From Nipponacmea schrenckii (lineage: Eukaryota > Mollusca > Gastropoda > Lottiidae), in NCBI GenBank assembly GCA_030562195.1, contig CM060202.1, positions 25,096,317 through 25,160,316 on the forward strand: DNA of 64,000 nt. Direction: 5' to 3'. Both the position numbers and the translations under genes were made by a program. Position 1 is the first letter of the stretch; each line of letters starts with the position of its first letter. The notes under the pieces are model-generated. The model saw nothing but the letters and a program-made list of their open reading frames with translations. It ran no database searches and was not told where the DNA came from. Below, piece after piece: positions 45,045 to 56,779 of the stretch.

Positions 45045-45645
45045 GTCTGCCTGTCCACAATTGTTGTGAACACGATAGAGAGCACATTTCTTGATGGATT
45101 TTGACCAAATTTGGTGAGTGTGTTTGTTATAACCCAAGGAAGAAGCCTATTGAAAATCAGACCAATCAAAAAAATATTCAATGAGTTATTGCCCTTGTTT
45201 TTGAAAATTTGTTGTGAACATGATTAAGAGTGTGTTTCTTGATGGATTTTGATGAAATTTGGTGTGATTGCTTGTTATTACTTAAGGATGAAGCCTATTG
45301 AAAATCAGACAAATCGAAAAATAAATTGATGAGTTATTGCCCTTGTTCTTGAAAACACATTCATTTTGCGTTCAAAAATGTGTTGTGGACATGATAGAGA
45401 GATGGTTTCTGGATGGATTTTGACCAATTTCGGTGTGTGTGTTTGTAATCATCCAAGGATGAAGCCTTCTGCCCGCCTGTCTGTCCGTCTGTCTGTCCGT
45501 CTGCCTGTCCACAATTGTTATGAACACGATAGAGACCACATTTCTTGGTGGATTTTAATGAAACTTGGAATGAGTCTTTGTAATGACCCAAGGATGAAGT
45601 CTATCGAAAATGAAATCAATCGAAAACTAGAACTGTGAACAGTTA
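45000..45645. repeat. Hairpin-ended repeat, second unit type
   Basis: Begins tatacgcccacacataaatgtgggcgtata and a gtct/gtcc tract. It then has about four units near 165 bp with atggattttgatgaaa, gtttgttataac, ccaaggatgaagcctattga, aaaatcagacaaatcg and gagttattgcccttgtt. A second gtcc-rich tract (45470-45510) suggests a rearranged or compound copy. Confidence 0.7.
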
Positions 45646-45649
45646 CGAG

Positions 45650-46390
45650 AGTGGCAAACAACCTCTATGGGTTCAAAAAATATACGCCAAGTTTTATTAT
45701 GTTATATTGTTACATCACAGTTTAAAGTTAATTGCATATTAATGAGAAAGTTTTTAAGGTTCCATCATAAGAATATTTAAGGTCAGAATTGTCAATAATA
45801 TTTATTTTTGTGAATAAAACAAGAGGTTGAAATGTATCTACTATATCAAACATGGATAGATGTTGTTAGGTTAAAATAAAAACTACATAATCAGATATCA
45901 ACTTGTTCATTGTTGTATAAACCATTTAATATTTAGCAATTGCAATTTCTGTTTACAAAATATTTTTAGGTTGTCGAAATGTGTTCATAGATGTAAGCAA
46001 TTTTAGTTTAAGTATTGTTGTTGTTAACTATTCTTGTTAATGGTTTTTTTAATGGTCCGATTGAACGCGGCTCTTGCTCAAAGTTGACTTTTCATTATTT
46101 GTTATTTGAATACTCATTTGGAGGCACGATTCAAATATTTTCTTTCCCACCCTCCTCTCCCGATTTTGTTTCCGTTAGTATGTATTCGAATGGTTTGAGC
46201 AAGGATATTGTTGAAAAAATAATCTGAATCCAATTATTGATTTGTAGTAATTGTATATAGTTAAGTTAAATCCTGTGGTTATTACTAGTACTTATTTTTC
46301 TGAATTGCAAATCGTACTGTAATTTTTTTTACATATATTAACATAGATTATCTATTAGAATACGCTTAATTTGATTATAAATAAAAAGAA
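45650..46390. other. No gene recognised
   Basis: AT-rich sequence within the nested insertions. A 70-codon open stretch at 46015-46227 shows no domain, and I see no splice context for it. Confidence 0.35.
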
Positions 46391-46392
46391 AA

Positions 46393-47120
46393 TGTAAGTT
46401 TAAGGGTAGATTAATCATTATTTTTGCCGTATGGTTATTTGTATAGCCTCGTGGTAGCTATAATAAACAGGTATACGAGATATTTTGATTTTATATTGTG
46501 TGTCGGTATGATTCTATGTAAGTTTAAAGGGGCACAGTCTTGATTTGTTTCGGACAATCATCCGACAGCCTCAAACACATGAAATCTTTTATTTAGCTAA
46601 TCAGAAATAGTCTACAGAGCTTACCTTTGAAATTTGAGCCTTCAAATCCATGGGTATACATATTTATCCGTGTTTGAAAATCATAATGTCTTAAGATATT
46701 ATGAACGTCCCGCCATATTGGAAAATCAAAGAGTTATAAATAGACTACTGCGCAGGCCCACACTGATAAAACAAAAAGAAAGTACATCTAATAACAATTG
46801 TAGATTTTGTCAACAGGACACACAATTTTCAGACTGACTGAAGACCAGCCGCGTACAGCACGGAAAAAAATAAAAAATGAAATTTTTGAGGTATATTTCA
46901 AGGTATTTTGCGATTTTCTTAGAGCTGGAGTATTTCTGAGGACTGTTTAAATGTAACAAAGGCCCAAAACGACCCCTAAAAATCAAGATTGTGCCCCTTT
47001 AAGGGTAGATTAATCATTATTTTTGCCGTATGGTTATTTGTATAGTCTCGTGGTAGCTATAATAAACAGGTATACGAGATATTTTGATTTTATATTGTGT
47101 GTCGGTATGTTTCTACTGAT
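46393..47120. repeat. 124-bp tandem duplication, second copy split by a MITE
   Basis: The word tgtaagttta occurs at 46393 and 46517 (period 124), followed in both copies by agggtagattaatcattatt, gccgtatggttatttgtata and gtggtagctataataaacag. In the second copy the Kolobok-like element interrupts after tgtaagttta, so its continuation starts at 46999. Confidence 0.8.
46528..46998. mobile_element. Kolobok-like MITE with TTAA target duplication
   Basis: The 471-bp element has ends aggggcacagtcttgat and its near-complement atcaagattgtgcccct (one mismatch). It is flanked by ttaa on both sides (46524-46527 and 46999-47002). Removal restores tgtaagtttaagggtag, identical to the neighbouring tandem copy at 46393. 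TTAA duplications with AGGG-type ends fit Kolobok better than piggyBac. It has no coding capacity. A decayed copy is at 3863-4340. Confidence 0.85.
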
Positions 47121-47700
47121 ATAAACATGATCTATAAGTGTACCACCTTCTGTAGTGTAATGCTGGACATGTTGTTGGAAGCCAAATGTTTTAAAACAAT
47201 TCTCTATAGACAAATGTCCTTCCAATATGTTTTGATTGAAATATCCCATGATAATATAATCTGAACCAGATTCTTCTATTTCGACCAGTAACTTTTGTAA
47301 CATTGGTAGAAACAAATCTAATCTATAAACAGGAGGCCTGTAGATCACGATAACGTTAAGATTTTTTTCTGGGATATTAAAGGCAATATGCTCTATATTA
47401 AGAACTCCTAATTTCAAAATGGTATAATTCAGGTTTTCTTTAAGATATAGACCTACTCCGCCATGATCCTTTTGTTTTAAAAATTCAAAATCTTTATTGG
47501 TAGAATAGCTATTCTTCGAGGATTATGATGAAAACGAAAACCATTTAACTTTAGTTTTGCCGGTGTTATAGAATTATTTAGCCATGATTCTGTTAAACAA
47601 ATAATATTTCCTCCTAAAATTTTTGTGTGGTTTTGAAGATCCTTTATATGAATATTTAAACCTTGAACATTATGGAGAAATAGCCTTGTGAATTTTCAAA
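47034..47700 (-). pseudogene. Non-LTR retrotransposon AP-endonuclease domain
   Basis: On the minus strand NVIVIYRPPVYRLDLFLPML is followed by SDYIIMGYFNQNIL (the usual GDFN with Asp changed to Tyr) and by TTEGGTLIDHVYIS. Upstream, in a shifted frame near 47640-47560, is GNIICLTESWL. These are the standard endonuclease motifs. The SDH-type C-terminal end is replaced by unrelated sequence and no RT follows. Confidence 0.82.
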
Positions 47701-48465
47701 AAACTAAAACGGGTACCAAAAAAATTGTCGATCATAACAGGCAAATGTGTGGATAGCTTAGGTCAAGAACATTCTACTTGAAAAATTCAGGGTCATTGAA
47801 GGTCAAGGTCATTGTATTTGGCCTTTTGAATTTTCAAAAATATTCAATCGGGCATTAAAAAAATTTAAATTTGAAAATCAAAATTCTGTTCCCAACAAGT
47901 TTAAGATAAAGTAACAAGGTTTCGAAAAACACCAAAAATCGGACAAAACGGATAAAAATAAAAAATTTTGCTGAATGTTACCGTTCTGTGATGACACATA
48001 AAGTATCACTTCCGGTTTGGATTTTTTATTCTAAAAGGGATCTAATTATGCCTGATAGTATATATGTATAGCTTTTGTACTGATTTCTTACATACACCGG
48101 AAGCTGGGTGACCCAACGCGGTTGTAAAAAAACGGAAGTTCTCACGCAAGAACCGGAAGTGGTAGAAATTTTTGTGTGATGCGGTTTTATTTCTATCGGC
48201 GACTTCTCTATATTCTGTAATTTTAAAAGCGATCGGATAATTAGCAACAAAGTTATGCAATTATTCAATTATTATTATGCAATTACTAACTACTGATGCG
48301 TAAAAATTTTAGTTTTATATATTCCTTTTCTATTCCAGTACGTATCTTATCGTATTTTTCAAACCAAATGTCTATACCATTTTCGAGTTGGGCTAGGGAG
48401 CTTCCCGAAAAAAAAAAAAAGTCTAATGAAAACAAAGAGTGGCAAATTTCTAATTTGCCACTCAA
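47700..48465. other. No gene recognised; repeat copy at about 48260-48470
   Basis: 48260-48470 shares blocks in opposite orientation with about 53900-54130: ttgggctag, a poly-A or poly-T run, aatgaaaacaaag, and the short hairpin gtggcaaatttctaatttgccac. This suggests two copies of one small element. The remainder is unassigned. Confidence 0.45.
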
Positions 48466-49260
48466 ATATTTACTATGAGTTATTGCCCTTGTCCTAAAAT
48501 TCCTTGTGAACACGATAGGAAGCCGGGTTCTTGATGGAATTTGATGAAACTTTGTGTGAGTGTTTGTTATAACTCGATGATAGACCCTATTGAAAATAAG
48601 ACTAATCAAAAAATATTTATTGACTTGATAGAGATCTGGTGTCTTGATAGAATTTGACAAAGCATGATTTGAGCTTTTTACATTTAAAATATTGTATTTA
48701 CTGATACCTCTTGTCCACCGCCCGAATAACTAAGGCTGCCAATGGTGGGCGTATTACGATGGGCCATCGCTATTTTTATCCGATCTTAATGAAACTTGGT
48801 ATACATGTATATATTGATGATATCTCGGTCAAGTTCGAAAATGGAAAATATCGCATGAACGGTTTTTGAGTTATTGCCCTTGACTAAGTAAAAAACGCGT
48901 CAAATTTGGGTTGTATCCACAATAGAGGCTACAGTTTTTAACCGAACTTAATGAAACTTGGTATACATGTATATATTAAGGATAACTCAGTCAAGGTCGA
49001 AAATGAAAATTTTCGCATGAACGGTTTTTGAGTTATTGCCCTTGACTTGGTAAAAACAGATCAAATTTGGGTTGTATCCACATTAGAGGCTAAGGTTTTT
49101 ATCCAATCTTAATGAAACTTGGTATGCATGTATGGAAATTATCGAATGAACGGCTTTTGAGTTATTGTCCTTGACTTAGTAAAAGCAATATGGATGTGAT
49201 GTATACTACCGTTGCCCCTGTCCCTCTGTCCGTACATCATTCCGTCCCTCTATCTGAAGC
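48465..49260. repeat. Hairpin-ended repeat family, two adjacent partial copies
   Basis: 48465-48690 carries the second unit type (gatagaaccc, gatgaaactttgtgtgagtg). 48770-49200 carries three units of the first type (cttaatgaaacttggtatac, tctcggtcaag, gagttattgcccttgac), diverging to the right, and ends in a gtcc/ccct tract near 49210-49250. It abuts the resumption of gypsy gag. Confidence 0.75.
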
Positions 49261-49439
49261 CAATATAATGTTCTTAACTAACTTCAACTTGCCCATATTG
49301 AATGCTATTCAAAGATCAAAGTTGTCAATACATACAGCTATTAGTTAATTACATTCTTGAATGAATTAACAAAATAATGCGTTGTACCAACTGTTTCATG
49401 TACATTAACAAGTCTGCCAGTGGGTGTATGTTACCTTGC

Positions 49440-50130
49440 CTGGCAAGCTATCTTTAAACGTTTCCAATTCTATAACAGACTTCAAAAAGAGGGAGAAAGC
49501 GTGGCAGTTTATTTTATGAATTTGAAAAAACTTGCAGCAACCTGCGATTTTGGTCAATTTTTGGAGCAAGCCATTAGAGATAGACTTGTTTGTGGGTTAA
49601 GAAATGAAGCGATCAAGAAAAGATTGTTACCTCCACAGAATTGACGATGCGCATAGCCTTTGAAACTGCATCAGCGATGGAATAAACAGACAAAAATAGC
49701 CAAGAGTTGAGATGTCACCAAAACAGTAACCTGAATAGCAGTGTGTGGTAATGGTTCTGATTCAAAGACCGTCAATAAGATATCTAATGACTGGTACAAC
49801 TATGGTAAACGCAAGCCAGTTCAACGAAAATTTAACCAAGCCAATAACCAACGGCGCAAAGAGCGGAACGCAGAAAGGTGTTACAGATGTGGAAATAGCC
49901 ATAACCAGGTTAAGTGCCCGTTTCGTTCAGCGGATTGTTATTTGTGTAATAAACGAGTACACATAGCGAAAGTTTGTCGTAAGAGAAGTCAGTCTGAATA
50001 TGATACACGGTTAGTGGAACAAGGTGAGTTTGGACTTTATACTGTGTATAAGACTACTCAGAACTCTGCATACATGGTGACGTTCAACATAGACAACAAA
50101 CCAGTCAACATGGGAATTGACCTTGTTTGA
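49440..50130 (+). pseudogene. Second Ty3/gypsy element: gag 3' half and zinc knuckles
   Basis: FKRFQFYNRLQKEGESVAVY and LKKLAATCDFGQFLEQAIRD continue the gag that broke off near 40145. At 49880-49975 two CCHC-type knuckles are visible: CYRCGNSHNQVKC, with normal spacing apart from a Gly/His change, and CYLCNKRVHIAKVC. A protease start follows (NIDNKPVNMGID) with the catalytic D-T-G destroyed by a small deletion. Confidence 0.85.
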
Positions 50131-51600
50131 TGAACTTTTATATGAAAGGGAGTTTAGCCACTTACCTTTACAATCTGAAGACTTTTCCTTCAAAACTTAC
50201 CTTAGAGAAAGTGTTCCAATATTAGGTCAATTTGAAACTCAAGTGAACTACGGTGACCAAAGAACTTACCTGTTGTAGTCCTCAAGGGGGATAATCCGAT
50301 TGTGGTTGGTCGGAATTGGTTACAACATATCAAGCTGGATTTGGGGAATAGACATTAATCAAAACTGCGAACTTAATACTGTCCTGGCAAATTCCCAGAA
50401 GTGTTTTAAGAGGGGTTTGGAATAATCAATGGTTTAAAGCCAATATTCGTTTGAAAAAGGACACAGTGCCATTTTACTTTAAGGCCAGTGCCTTATGCTG
50501 TGAAAGACTTAGTTTCCAAAGAGTTAATTACTTAGAACAGAATGGTATCATCACAAAAGTACCATACTCAGCATGGGCAACACCAATAGTTACAGTGCCA
50601 AAACCTGACCCTAAAACAATACGCTTGTGTGGAGACTATAAGGTCACGGTCAACCGCTGTATTGAAGTTCAGCAGTTCCCAATACCAGCAGCGGAAGAAA
50701 TATTTGCAACACTAGCGGGCGGACGTTATTTTTCTAAATTGGATTTATCAAACACATATCAAAAGCTGGAGCTTGATGATTCCTCCAGAAAAGTGATGAC
50801 TATTAATATACACCAATGACTTTATTGCTTTAATCGCCTGCCATTTGGTGTAGCTAGTGCTCCTTCCATCTTTCAATGTATCCTTGAGCAGATTCTACAA
50901 GTTGTAGATGGAGTAATGTGACGTTTGGATCAGCTAGCAGTAAAGCGGAACATTTGAAGAAATTAGACATTGTTTTGAAACGTCTTAGTGAACGTGGTGT
51001 AAAACCTAGATGCAACAACCATCTGTGAAATATTTGGGACATACAATAGATTGTGATGGTATACATCCATCACCGGATAAAGTGGCGGCAATAGAAAATG
51101 CCTGAACCCCAAAGAATGTATCAGAACTAAAGTCGTTTCTAGGTTTGCTAAACTATTATGGAAAGTTCCTTCCGAATCTATCATCAACCTTACATCCACT
51201 GCATGAACTTTTATAAAAAGATTTCAAATGAAAATGGACTCAAGACTCCGATCGTGCTTTTAATTTGTGTAAGCAGAAACTGTTACATAGTAAATTTTTA
51301 ATTCTGTATAATAAACCATTAAAATTTGCATGTGACGCTTCATCCTATGGTCTCGGGGCAGTAATTTCACACATCGATAGCAATGGACAAGAGAGACCGA
51401 TAGCTTTTGCATCACGTACATTGAGTCCCAGTGAAAAGAACTATTCACAATTGGAACGTGAAGCCCTTTCCATCATATTTGGCATCAAGAAGTTTTACAA
51501 ATATTTGTATGTTAGAAGGTTCACTTTGGAAACTGATCACAAAGCCTTGACAACAATTTTAGGACTCACACATTAGCAGCAGCACGACTTCAGAAGTGGG
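50130..51600 (+). pseudogene. Second Ty3/gypsy element: protease end, reverse transcriptase and RNase H
   Basis: The protease tail holds NPIVVGRNWLQHIKLDLGN-like text near 50295-50350. RT spans 50451-51200: YLEQNGIITKVPYSAWATPI, then VTVPKPD, LCGDYKVTVNRC and YFSKLDLSNTYQKLELDD. The fingers and palm are recognisable, but the YLDD catalytic box is deleted: GVM at about 50920 joins directly to FGSASSKAEHLK. The connection reads SVKYLGHTIDCDGIHPSPDK. RNase H (51265-51576) shows FACDASSYGLGAVIS, PIAFASRTLSPSEKNYSQLE and TDHKALTTI. Stops and frameshifts are scattered. Confidence 0.87.
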
Positions 51601-52330
51601 CATTAATCTTATCACCATATTCTTACGACATTGTCTATCGTAGATCAGAGGATCATGCTAATGCGGATGCCCTGTCAATGTGCCCAAGCCATCAAGACAC
51701 AGAAGAAAGAGAGATTCATAATTTTTCAAATCTGGAGGAATTACCAGTCGATAGTAATAAACTAGCAGATGCTACCAGAAAAGACTCTACCTTATCTCGT
51801 GTCTATGATTTCACTTTAAATGGCTGGCCTAACTCAAATACACATCCAGATCTTGTACTATACTCACGTCGAAAAGATGAATTGACTACAGAGCAAGGAT
51901 GTCTACTATGGGGTGTGCGAGTTATTATACCAAACAAATATAGACAACAACTTTTGGACGACCTTCATGAATAACATCCAGGAATGAGTGAGATGAAGTC
52001 GTTAGCACGTAGGTACTTGTGGTGGCCGTCCCTAGATCAGGATATTGAAAACAAGGTGTGGAACTGTCAATCTTGCTTATCGTTACGTAACTCTCCACCA
52101 CCCTCTCCCTTAAAACCATGGATACGGCCAAAACGGCCATGGCAGCGGATTCATTTGGATTTCGCCGAGTATTTAATCGTGATAGACAGTCATTCTAAGC
52201 GGTTAGAAATATTTCAAATGCAGACTACTACTTCATCTAAATCTATAGAAATACGAACATTGTTTGCTCGTTATTGCCTTCCTGAAGAGGTTGTTTCGGA
52301 TAATTTACGAGTCAGGGGGTGCAGTGGTTA
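51600..52330 (+). pseudogene. Second Ty3/gypsy element: integrase
   Basis: After HANADALS the zinc-binding region runs through HPGMSEMKSLARRYLWWPS and CQSCLSLRNSPP (about 51975-52095). The core starts WQRIHLDFAE with its first catalytic Asp, then a short deletion, then LIVIDSHSKRLEIFQM and ARYCLPEEVVSDN (second Asp, about 52260-52305). The expected continuation and third acidic residue are absent because the match ends at about 52310. The domain order is the usual gypsy PR-RT-RH-IN, unlike the Gmr1-like element at 17400. Confidence 0.87.
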
Positions 52331-52479
52331 AAAGCCTAATACTATTTACATGACATTATTATCCAAAATGTTATTACTGATTTATCCAAGCTTGTGCCTC
52401 ATCACAGTGTACACTTTTATTATAATACAAGAACATACATACAAAGGAAAAGCAAGTCTACTTTGTGTAGATAAATATT

Positions 52480-53680
52480 TAAGGAATGAATGTGGATCTT
52501 GTTAGCGTTATGGGGAAATAAACGCTGGTTTATCACGTGACAAGATAAATGACCCGGCGAAGCGGGTCATGTACGTCTTGTCACGTGATAAACCAGTGTT
52601 TATTTAAGCAATAAACGGTCACCCTATGGCGGTTATGGTCGTATATCAGGATGGGTGGAAAATTGAATGAATGCGCGTTAGTTCATTTATGATTAATTTT
52701 CCATCCAAACTTTGTCCTGATATACGACCATAACCGCCATAGGGTGACCGTTTATTGCTTATATTTACGTTTTCAACACCTGTCACCACGACAAATTCTA
52801 CTCTTTGCGTGAATATTTCATATTACCCGCCTTTGCCGCTGGAGTTGATCTTGTTGATGGAATAGCCATTTTCTTTTCGTCAGAATATAGTTCGCGGGGG
52901 AAAGCTCTCAAAATGTAAGAAAAAACAATGTTTATCTCAATTTTATGTTTAATCTTGATAAATCAATTTATTTATCAATAAATATAAAACATTTTGGTAT
53001 GAATTCCAACTTTAACGATGAAAAGCAACAAAATCATGAAATTTAATGAACGCGGATACAATTGAACAACGGAGAGGTGATTCGGCTAGACCTGACCGCA
53101 TGTAAAAGTAGGAAAGTTGAGAAAATGAAAGAAACGATAAAGACCAATCTAGGAGAAGGCCCGCTCCATATGTTGATAGGTGACAACAGTTTACAGGCAA
53201 TTCAGTTAATTTTCAGTAAAGTATAGTATTTTGAAACTTAATATTAAACAATCCACAAACCTGCACTAACTTTTAGGCTCTTAAACTGAAGCGAGTAACT
53301 AAATCAAATGGGTCCACGGCTATGGCCAGTACACTCAGGCCTAATTCGATTGAGTTCTATCGCATTTTGCCAATTATTTTTGTATGAGAGTATTAGATTG
53401 GCTTTGGACTAGGCAAATGGAAACTTTATTATATATTAGAATTCAACATTAAAATTGGAATTTTACGTTCAAGCGTGAAGATGATCGACGTTAATAGCGC
53501 GACGGCCATGTTTATTTACATTGGTTACCGTGTATTACTACGCTCAATGTTTTAGTGATGAGGCAATGGCAGTTATTGTCTCATAAACGCCACACGTATT
53601 AACATTAGTCCAATGGAGAAAAACAATAGCTAATGTAAATATTTCCCAATAACGCTAACAAGATCCACATTCATTCCTTA
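52480..53680. mobile_element. Palindrome-rich element with about 40-bp terminal inverted repeats
   Basis: The left end taaggaatgaatgtggatct at 52480 and the right end at 53680 are complementary for about 36-40 bp, through cttgttagcgttat. Inside, next to the left end, are two adjacent palindromes. One spans 52516-52605 (aaataaac...gtttattt with cacgtga in the arms and a central gacccggcgaagcgggtc). The other spans 52606-52760 (aagcaataaacggtcaccct and its complement, 46-bp arms). No open frame with a domain is present. The target-site duplication is unclear. Confidence 0.72.
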
Positions 53681-53689
53681 TATTTACAT

Positions 53690-53959
53690 TGGTCTATCTT
53701 TTCTGAATAAAATACTTCAAAATTGTCTATTTTTTTATTGGAAAAAATACCCGAAACCGTTGTTGCTTCTTCAAGTCACCGATATCTGTCAATAAAGAGC
53801 ACCGCTGACAATGTAAGAACAGTTAAGGGGGCGTGACTTAAATTTTCAGCGTTTATTGGGTCATAATGCTATTAGGTATGGTTGGGTATATTGAAGAACA
53901 ATTTTTGCGTGGCAAATAAAATTTGTCACGCTTTGTTTTCGTTCGGATTATTTTATTTT

Positions 53960-53999
<40 letters not shown>

Positions 54000-54183
54000 G
54001 GAATCTCGCTAGCCCAAACGGAAAAAGATAGACTATTTCTGTTTTCACCAATGGTTTTTATATGGGCTGGAATCAAAAATGAATATCTAACATGAAATTT
54101 TCGCTAAACCGAAAGTGGCTAATTGCATAATATGCAAATAAGATTTCAAGCTAAAATTTCTGAAATTTACAGGATATAGATAG
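53690..54183. other. Unassigned; poly-T run and second copy of the element at 48260-48470
   Basis: 53962-53998 is an uninterrupted T run. Its flanks (acgctttgttttcgttcgga, gggaatctcgctagccca) match 48370-48470 in inverse orientation. The sequence ends in the assembly gap. Confidence 0.45.
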
Positions 54184-54683
54184 NNNNNNNNNNNNNNNNN
54201 NNNNNNNNNNNNNNNNNNNNNNNNNNNNNNNNNNNNNNNNNNNNNNNNNNNNNNNNNNNNNNNNNNNNNNNNNNNNNNNNNNNNNNNNNNNNNNNNNNNN
54301 NNNNNNNNNNNNNNNNNNNNNNNNNNNNNNNNNNNNNNNNNNNNNNNNNNNNNNNNNNNNNNNNNNNNNNNNNNNNNNNNNNNNNNNNNNNNNNNNNNNN
54401 NNNNNNNNNNNNNNNNNNNNNNNNNNNNNNNNNNNNNNNNNNNNNNNNNNNNNNNNNNNNNNNNNNNNNNNNNNNNNNNNNNNNNNNNNNNNNNNNNNNN
54501 NNNNNNNNNNNNNNNNNNNNNNNNNNNNNNNNNNNNNNNNNNNNNNNNNNNNNNNNNNNNNNNNNNNNNNNNNNNNNNNNNNNNNNNNNNNNNNNNNNNN
54601 NNNNNNNNNNNNNNNNNNNNNNNNNNNNNNNNNNNNNNNNNNNNNNNNNNNNNNNNNNNNNNNNNNNNNNNNNNNNNNNNNNN
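54184..54683. other. Assembly gap, 500 N
   Basis: Exactly 500 unknown bases. The minus-strand L1-like fragment appears to continue up to its right side. Confidence 0.99.
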
Positions 54684-54689
54684 TATTTA

Positions 54690-56260
54690 AACAGTGACAC
54701 CCAGGGATTTTGATTGCCAATTATGACTTCGGATATCTGTTGTAATTGCATTGATAGAATTTTGAGATCTACTTTAGGAATCCCAAGCCCACCTTGTTCA
54801 GGATTTAAATGTTGAGTGTCAGGTATGATTAGTTCGAAGTTGGTATTCCATAGAAATTTAAAATTGCTGAATTTATTTGTTTCAGTGCGGATTTGGATGG
54901 TGGCACAATTCTACAGACATACACCGACAGACTGATAATATTATTAGGTATTAATAACAATTAGTTTTTCCGTGAAGCTAAGCTTCATCTTGAAGGCAGA
55001 CTTAAAGTCTTGGCCGTTATTATATCCCAATTGTTCCCTGTCTGACCCTTACCAAACCAAATACCTAATAATTTAATGACATCACGTATCGAATGTTGAT
55101 TTCGAACGGGTATAAAGTTCCTCGAATTGTTCCTACACTGTTTTCTCTACATTTAATTTAGACCCTGGGTTTTCAACCTTTTTTGGGTGGCGTCCCTTAT
55201 TTTGATTTGGTTTGGACACACGTCCCTATCTATTTTCAAATTCACTTACAGCAGAGATATACGATTAGTCGATTAGTCGACAACCTTAAGTTGTCTCGTC
55301 GACAAAGATTAATGAAATAAAAATGTTATTATATTTTTATTTTAACAAAGTTTACAACTTTCAACTCTCGTGTTCTCTAGTGAGAGGGCTGGGCTTGCTT
55401 TTTATCGCTTCTTGGGTGCCATTCGAACCGACTTGCGTCAGAGGAATATAGGGGCTAGGAAGTATCAACGACCAATTCAAGACAATGAAATAACTAAACA
55501 ACATGGGGTGATCATGCACGTCCACTTCCGGGTAATTTTCCAGGAAAGTGAATCTCGTGCCAGCATCATGCAGTCGGTATCTTTATTCCCCTGACAGCCC
55601 CTGACAGGTAATTTTGATTTTTGGAAAATTATACAAAAAGAAAAATGTTCTGGGAAAATCATACAAAAAGATTCTAAGGGGTTCTAAGGGTCTTGGGACG
55701 TGCTCGCGGTCCACTCAAAATCGTCAAACGTCCCACGGGTGGGACGCATCCCCCAGGTTGAAATCCTAGGATTTATGCCCTTATACCTTGCTAAATCTTT
55801 CAAATTCCTGTAATATCAAGCTAAATGACTGTTTCGAAGTGTTAATAGAAGATAAATCATCCGCGTGTTGAAAAATGTTGATTTCTCGACTGAAATTAGG
55901 GATCTTAATACCTTTAATACCATCATTGTTCTGAATATAAACTGCCAGCGGATTAATTGCAATGGAGAGTAGTGCCATGCTGAGAGGACAACTCTGGCGG
56001 ACACCTCTGGCTATGGCGATATCATTGGTAAAAGCACCCGAAACCTCAATCTTACTAATGATATCTTTATAGAGTTTGCTTTCCCATCTGATGAAATATT
56101 GTGGAAAATTTATATATATTCTAACAAAATAATGATGTAATTGATTTCGATTCTGTCAAAAGCTTTTTCTGGGTCATTTAGAGGATTTGGGATGAAGAAT
56201 ATGGACATGCCTGCTTTAGAGTAATCATTGATTAAATACTTTTTCATAAACTCGTCTTTT
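54690..56260 (-). pseudogene. L1/Tx1-like non-LTR retrotransposon RT fragment
   Basis: On the minus strand, text near 56190-56150 reads NDPEKAFDRIE (RT domain with the F-D-R-I/V-E signature). A frame near 56020-55781 reads RGVRQSCPLSMALLSIAINP and then NIFQHADDLSSI. The catalytic box is thus HADD in place of the usual YADD/FADD. The 3' part resumes after the hAT insert (55164-55770) and runs to the gap. No intact ORF. Confidence 0.8.
55164..55770. mobile_element. hAT-type MITE inside the L1-like fragment
   Basis: The ends cctgggttttcaacctt and the complement of aaggttgaaatcctagg-like sequence (ccaggttgaaatcctagg) form imperfect inverted repeats with ggcgtccc/gggacgca following. The flanks atttagac and atttatgc agree at 6 of 8 positions, a decayed 8-bp duplication. 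The TIR resembles the caggggtttcaacctttt type of hAT elements. Confidence 0.65.
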
Positions 56261-56775
56261 TAATTTACAAGTAGGCTACATCGTTAAGAGTCTATCAAAA
56301 ATTTTCAAATAAGCCAAAATACTTTCCAGCATCCATACTTAGCACCAGAATGGTAGCATCTAACATCACAATAAAGGAATAAAATTTTAATCAAGCAACT
56401 GAATTAAAATATGGCATTTTCGGATAAAAACGAAGCACTTGGTATGTCTCCCAATTACTTTTCAATCAATTGTTTAAGAGACAAAAGTTTATTGGATTGA
56501 ATTAAAACACACATATTTTACAACAATAATCATCATTCACTTAACACAAAAAATTCAATTTATTTCAGGTTAGAATAATTGGCTTTTTACACCTGAACCT
56601 AAATACTTATAAACTGATCTTTTTGTGTTAATGTTTATTAATGCTACAAGGTTACTAAAATTTACAAAAGACGATAACAGGGAAAAATAACTGGTATTTT
56701 ATATCAGTTTGTGTCATTTTTCGTCATTAGAACAGTAAAAATACATAATACTATCTGATAACGAGCGGACGCCCG
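56260..56775. other. No gene recognised
   Basis: AT-rich stretch between the L1-like fragment and the hairpin-ended repeats, with no exon or repeat that I recognise. Confidence 0.35.
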
Positions 56776-56779
56776 AAAG

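Noticed and set aside
53962..53998. Poly-T run as a retrotransposon poly(A) tail
   Set aside because: The flanks match another copy at 48370-48470 where the run is much shorter, so it is an internal homopolymer of a small repeat, not a retrotransposition tail.
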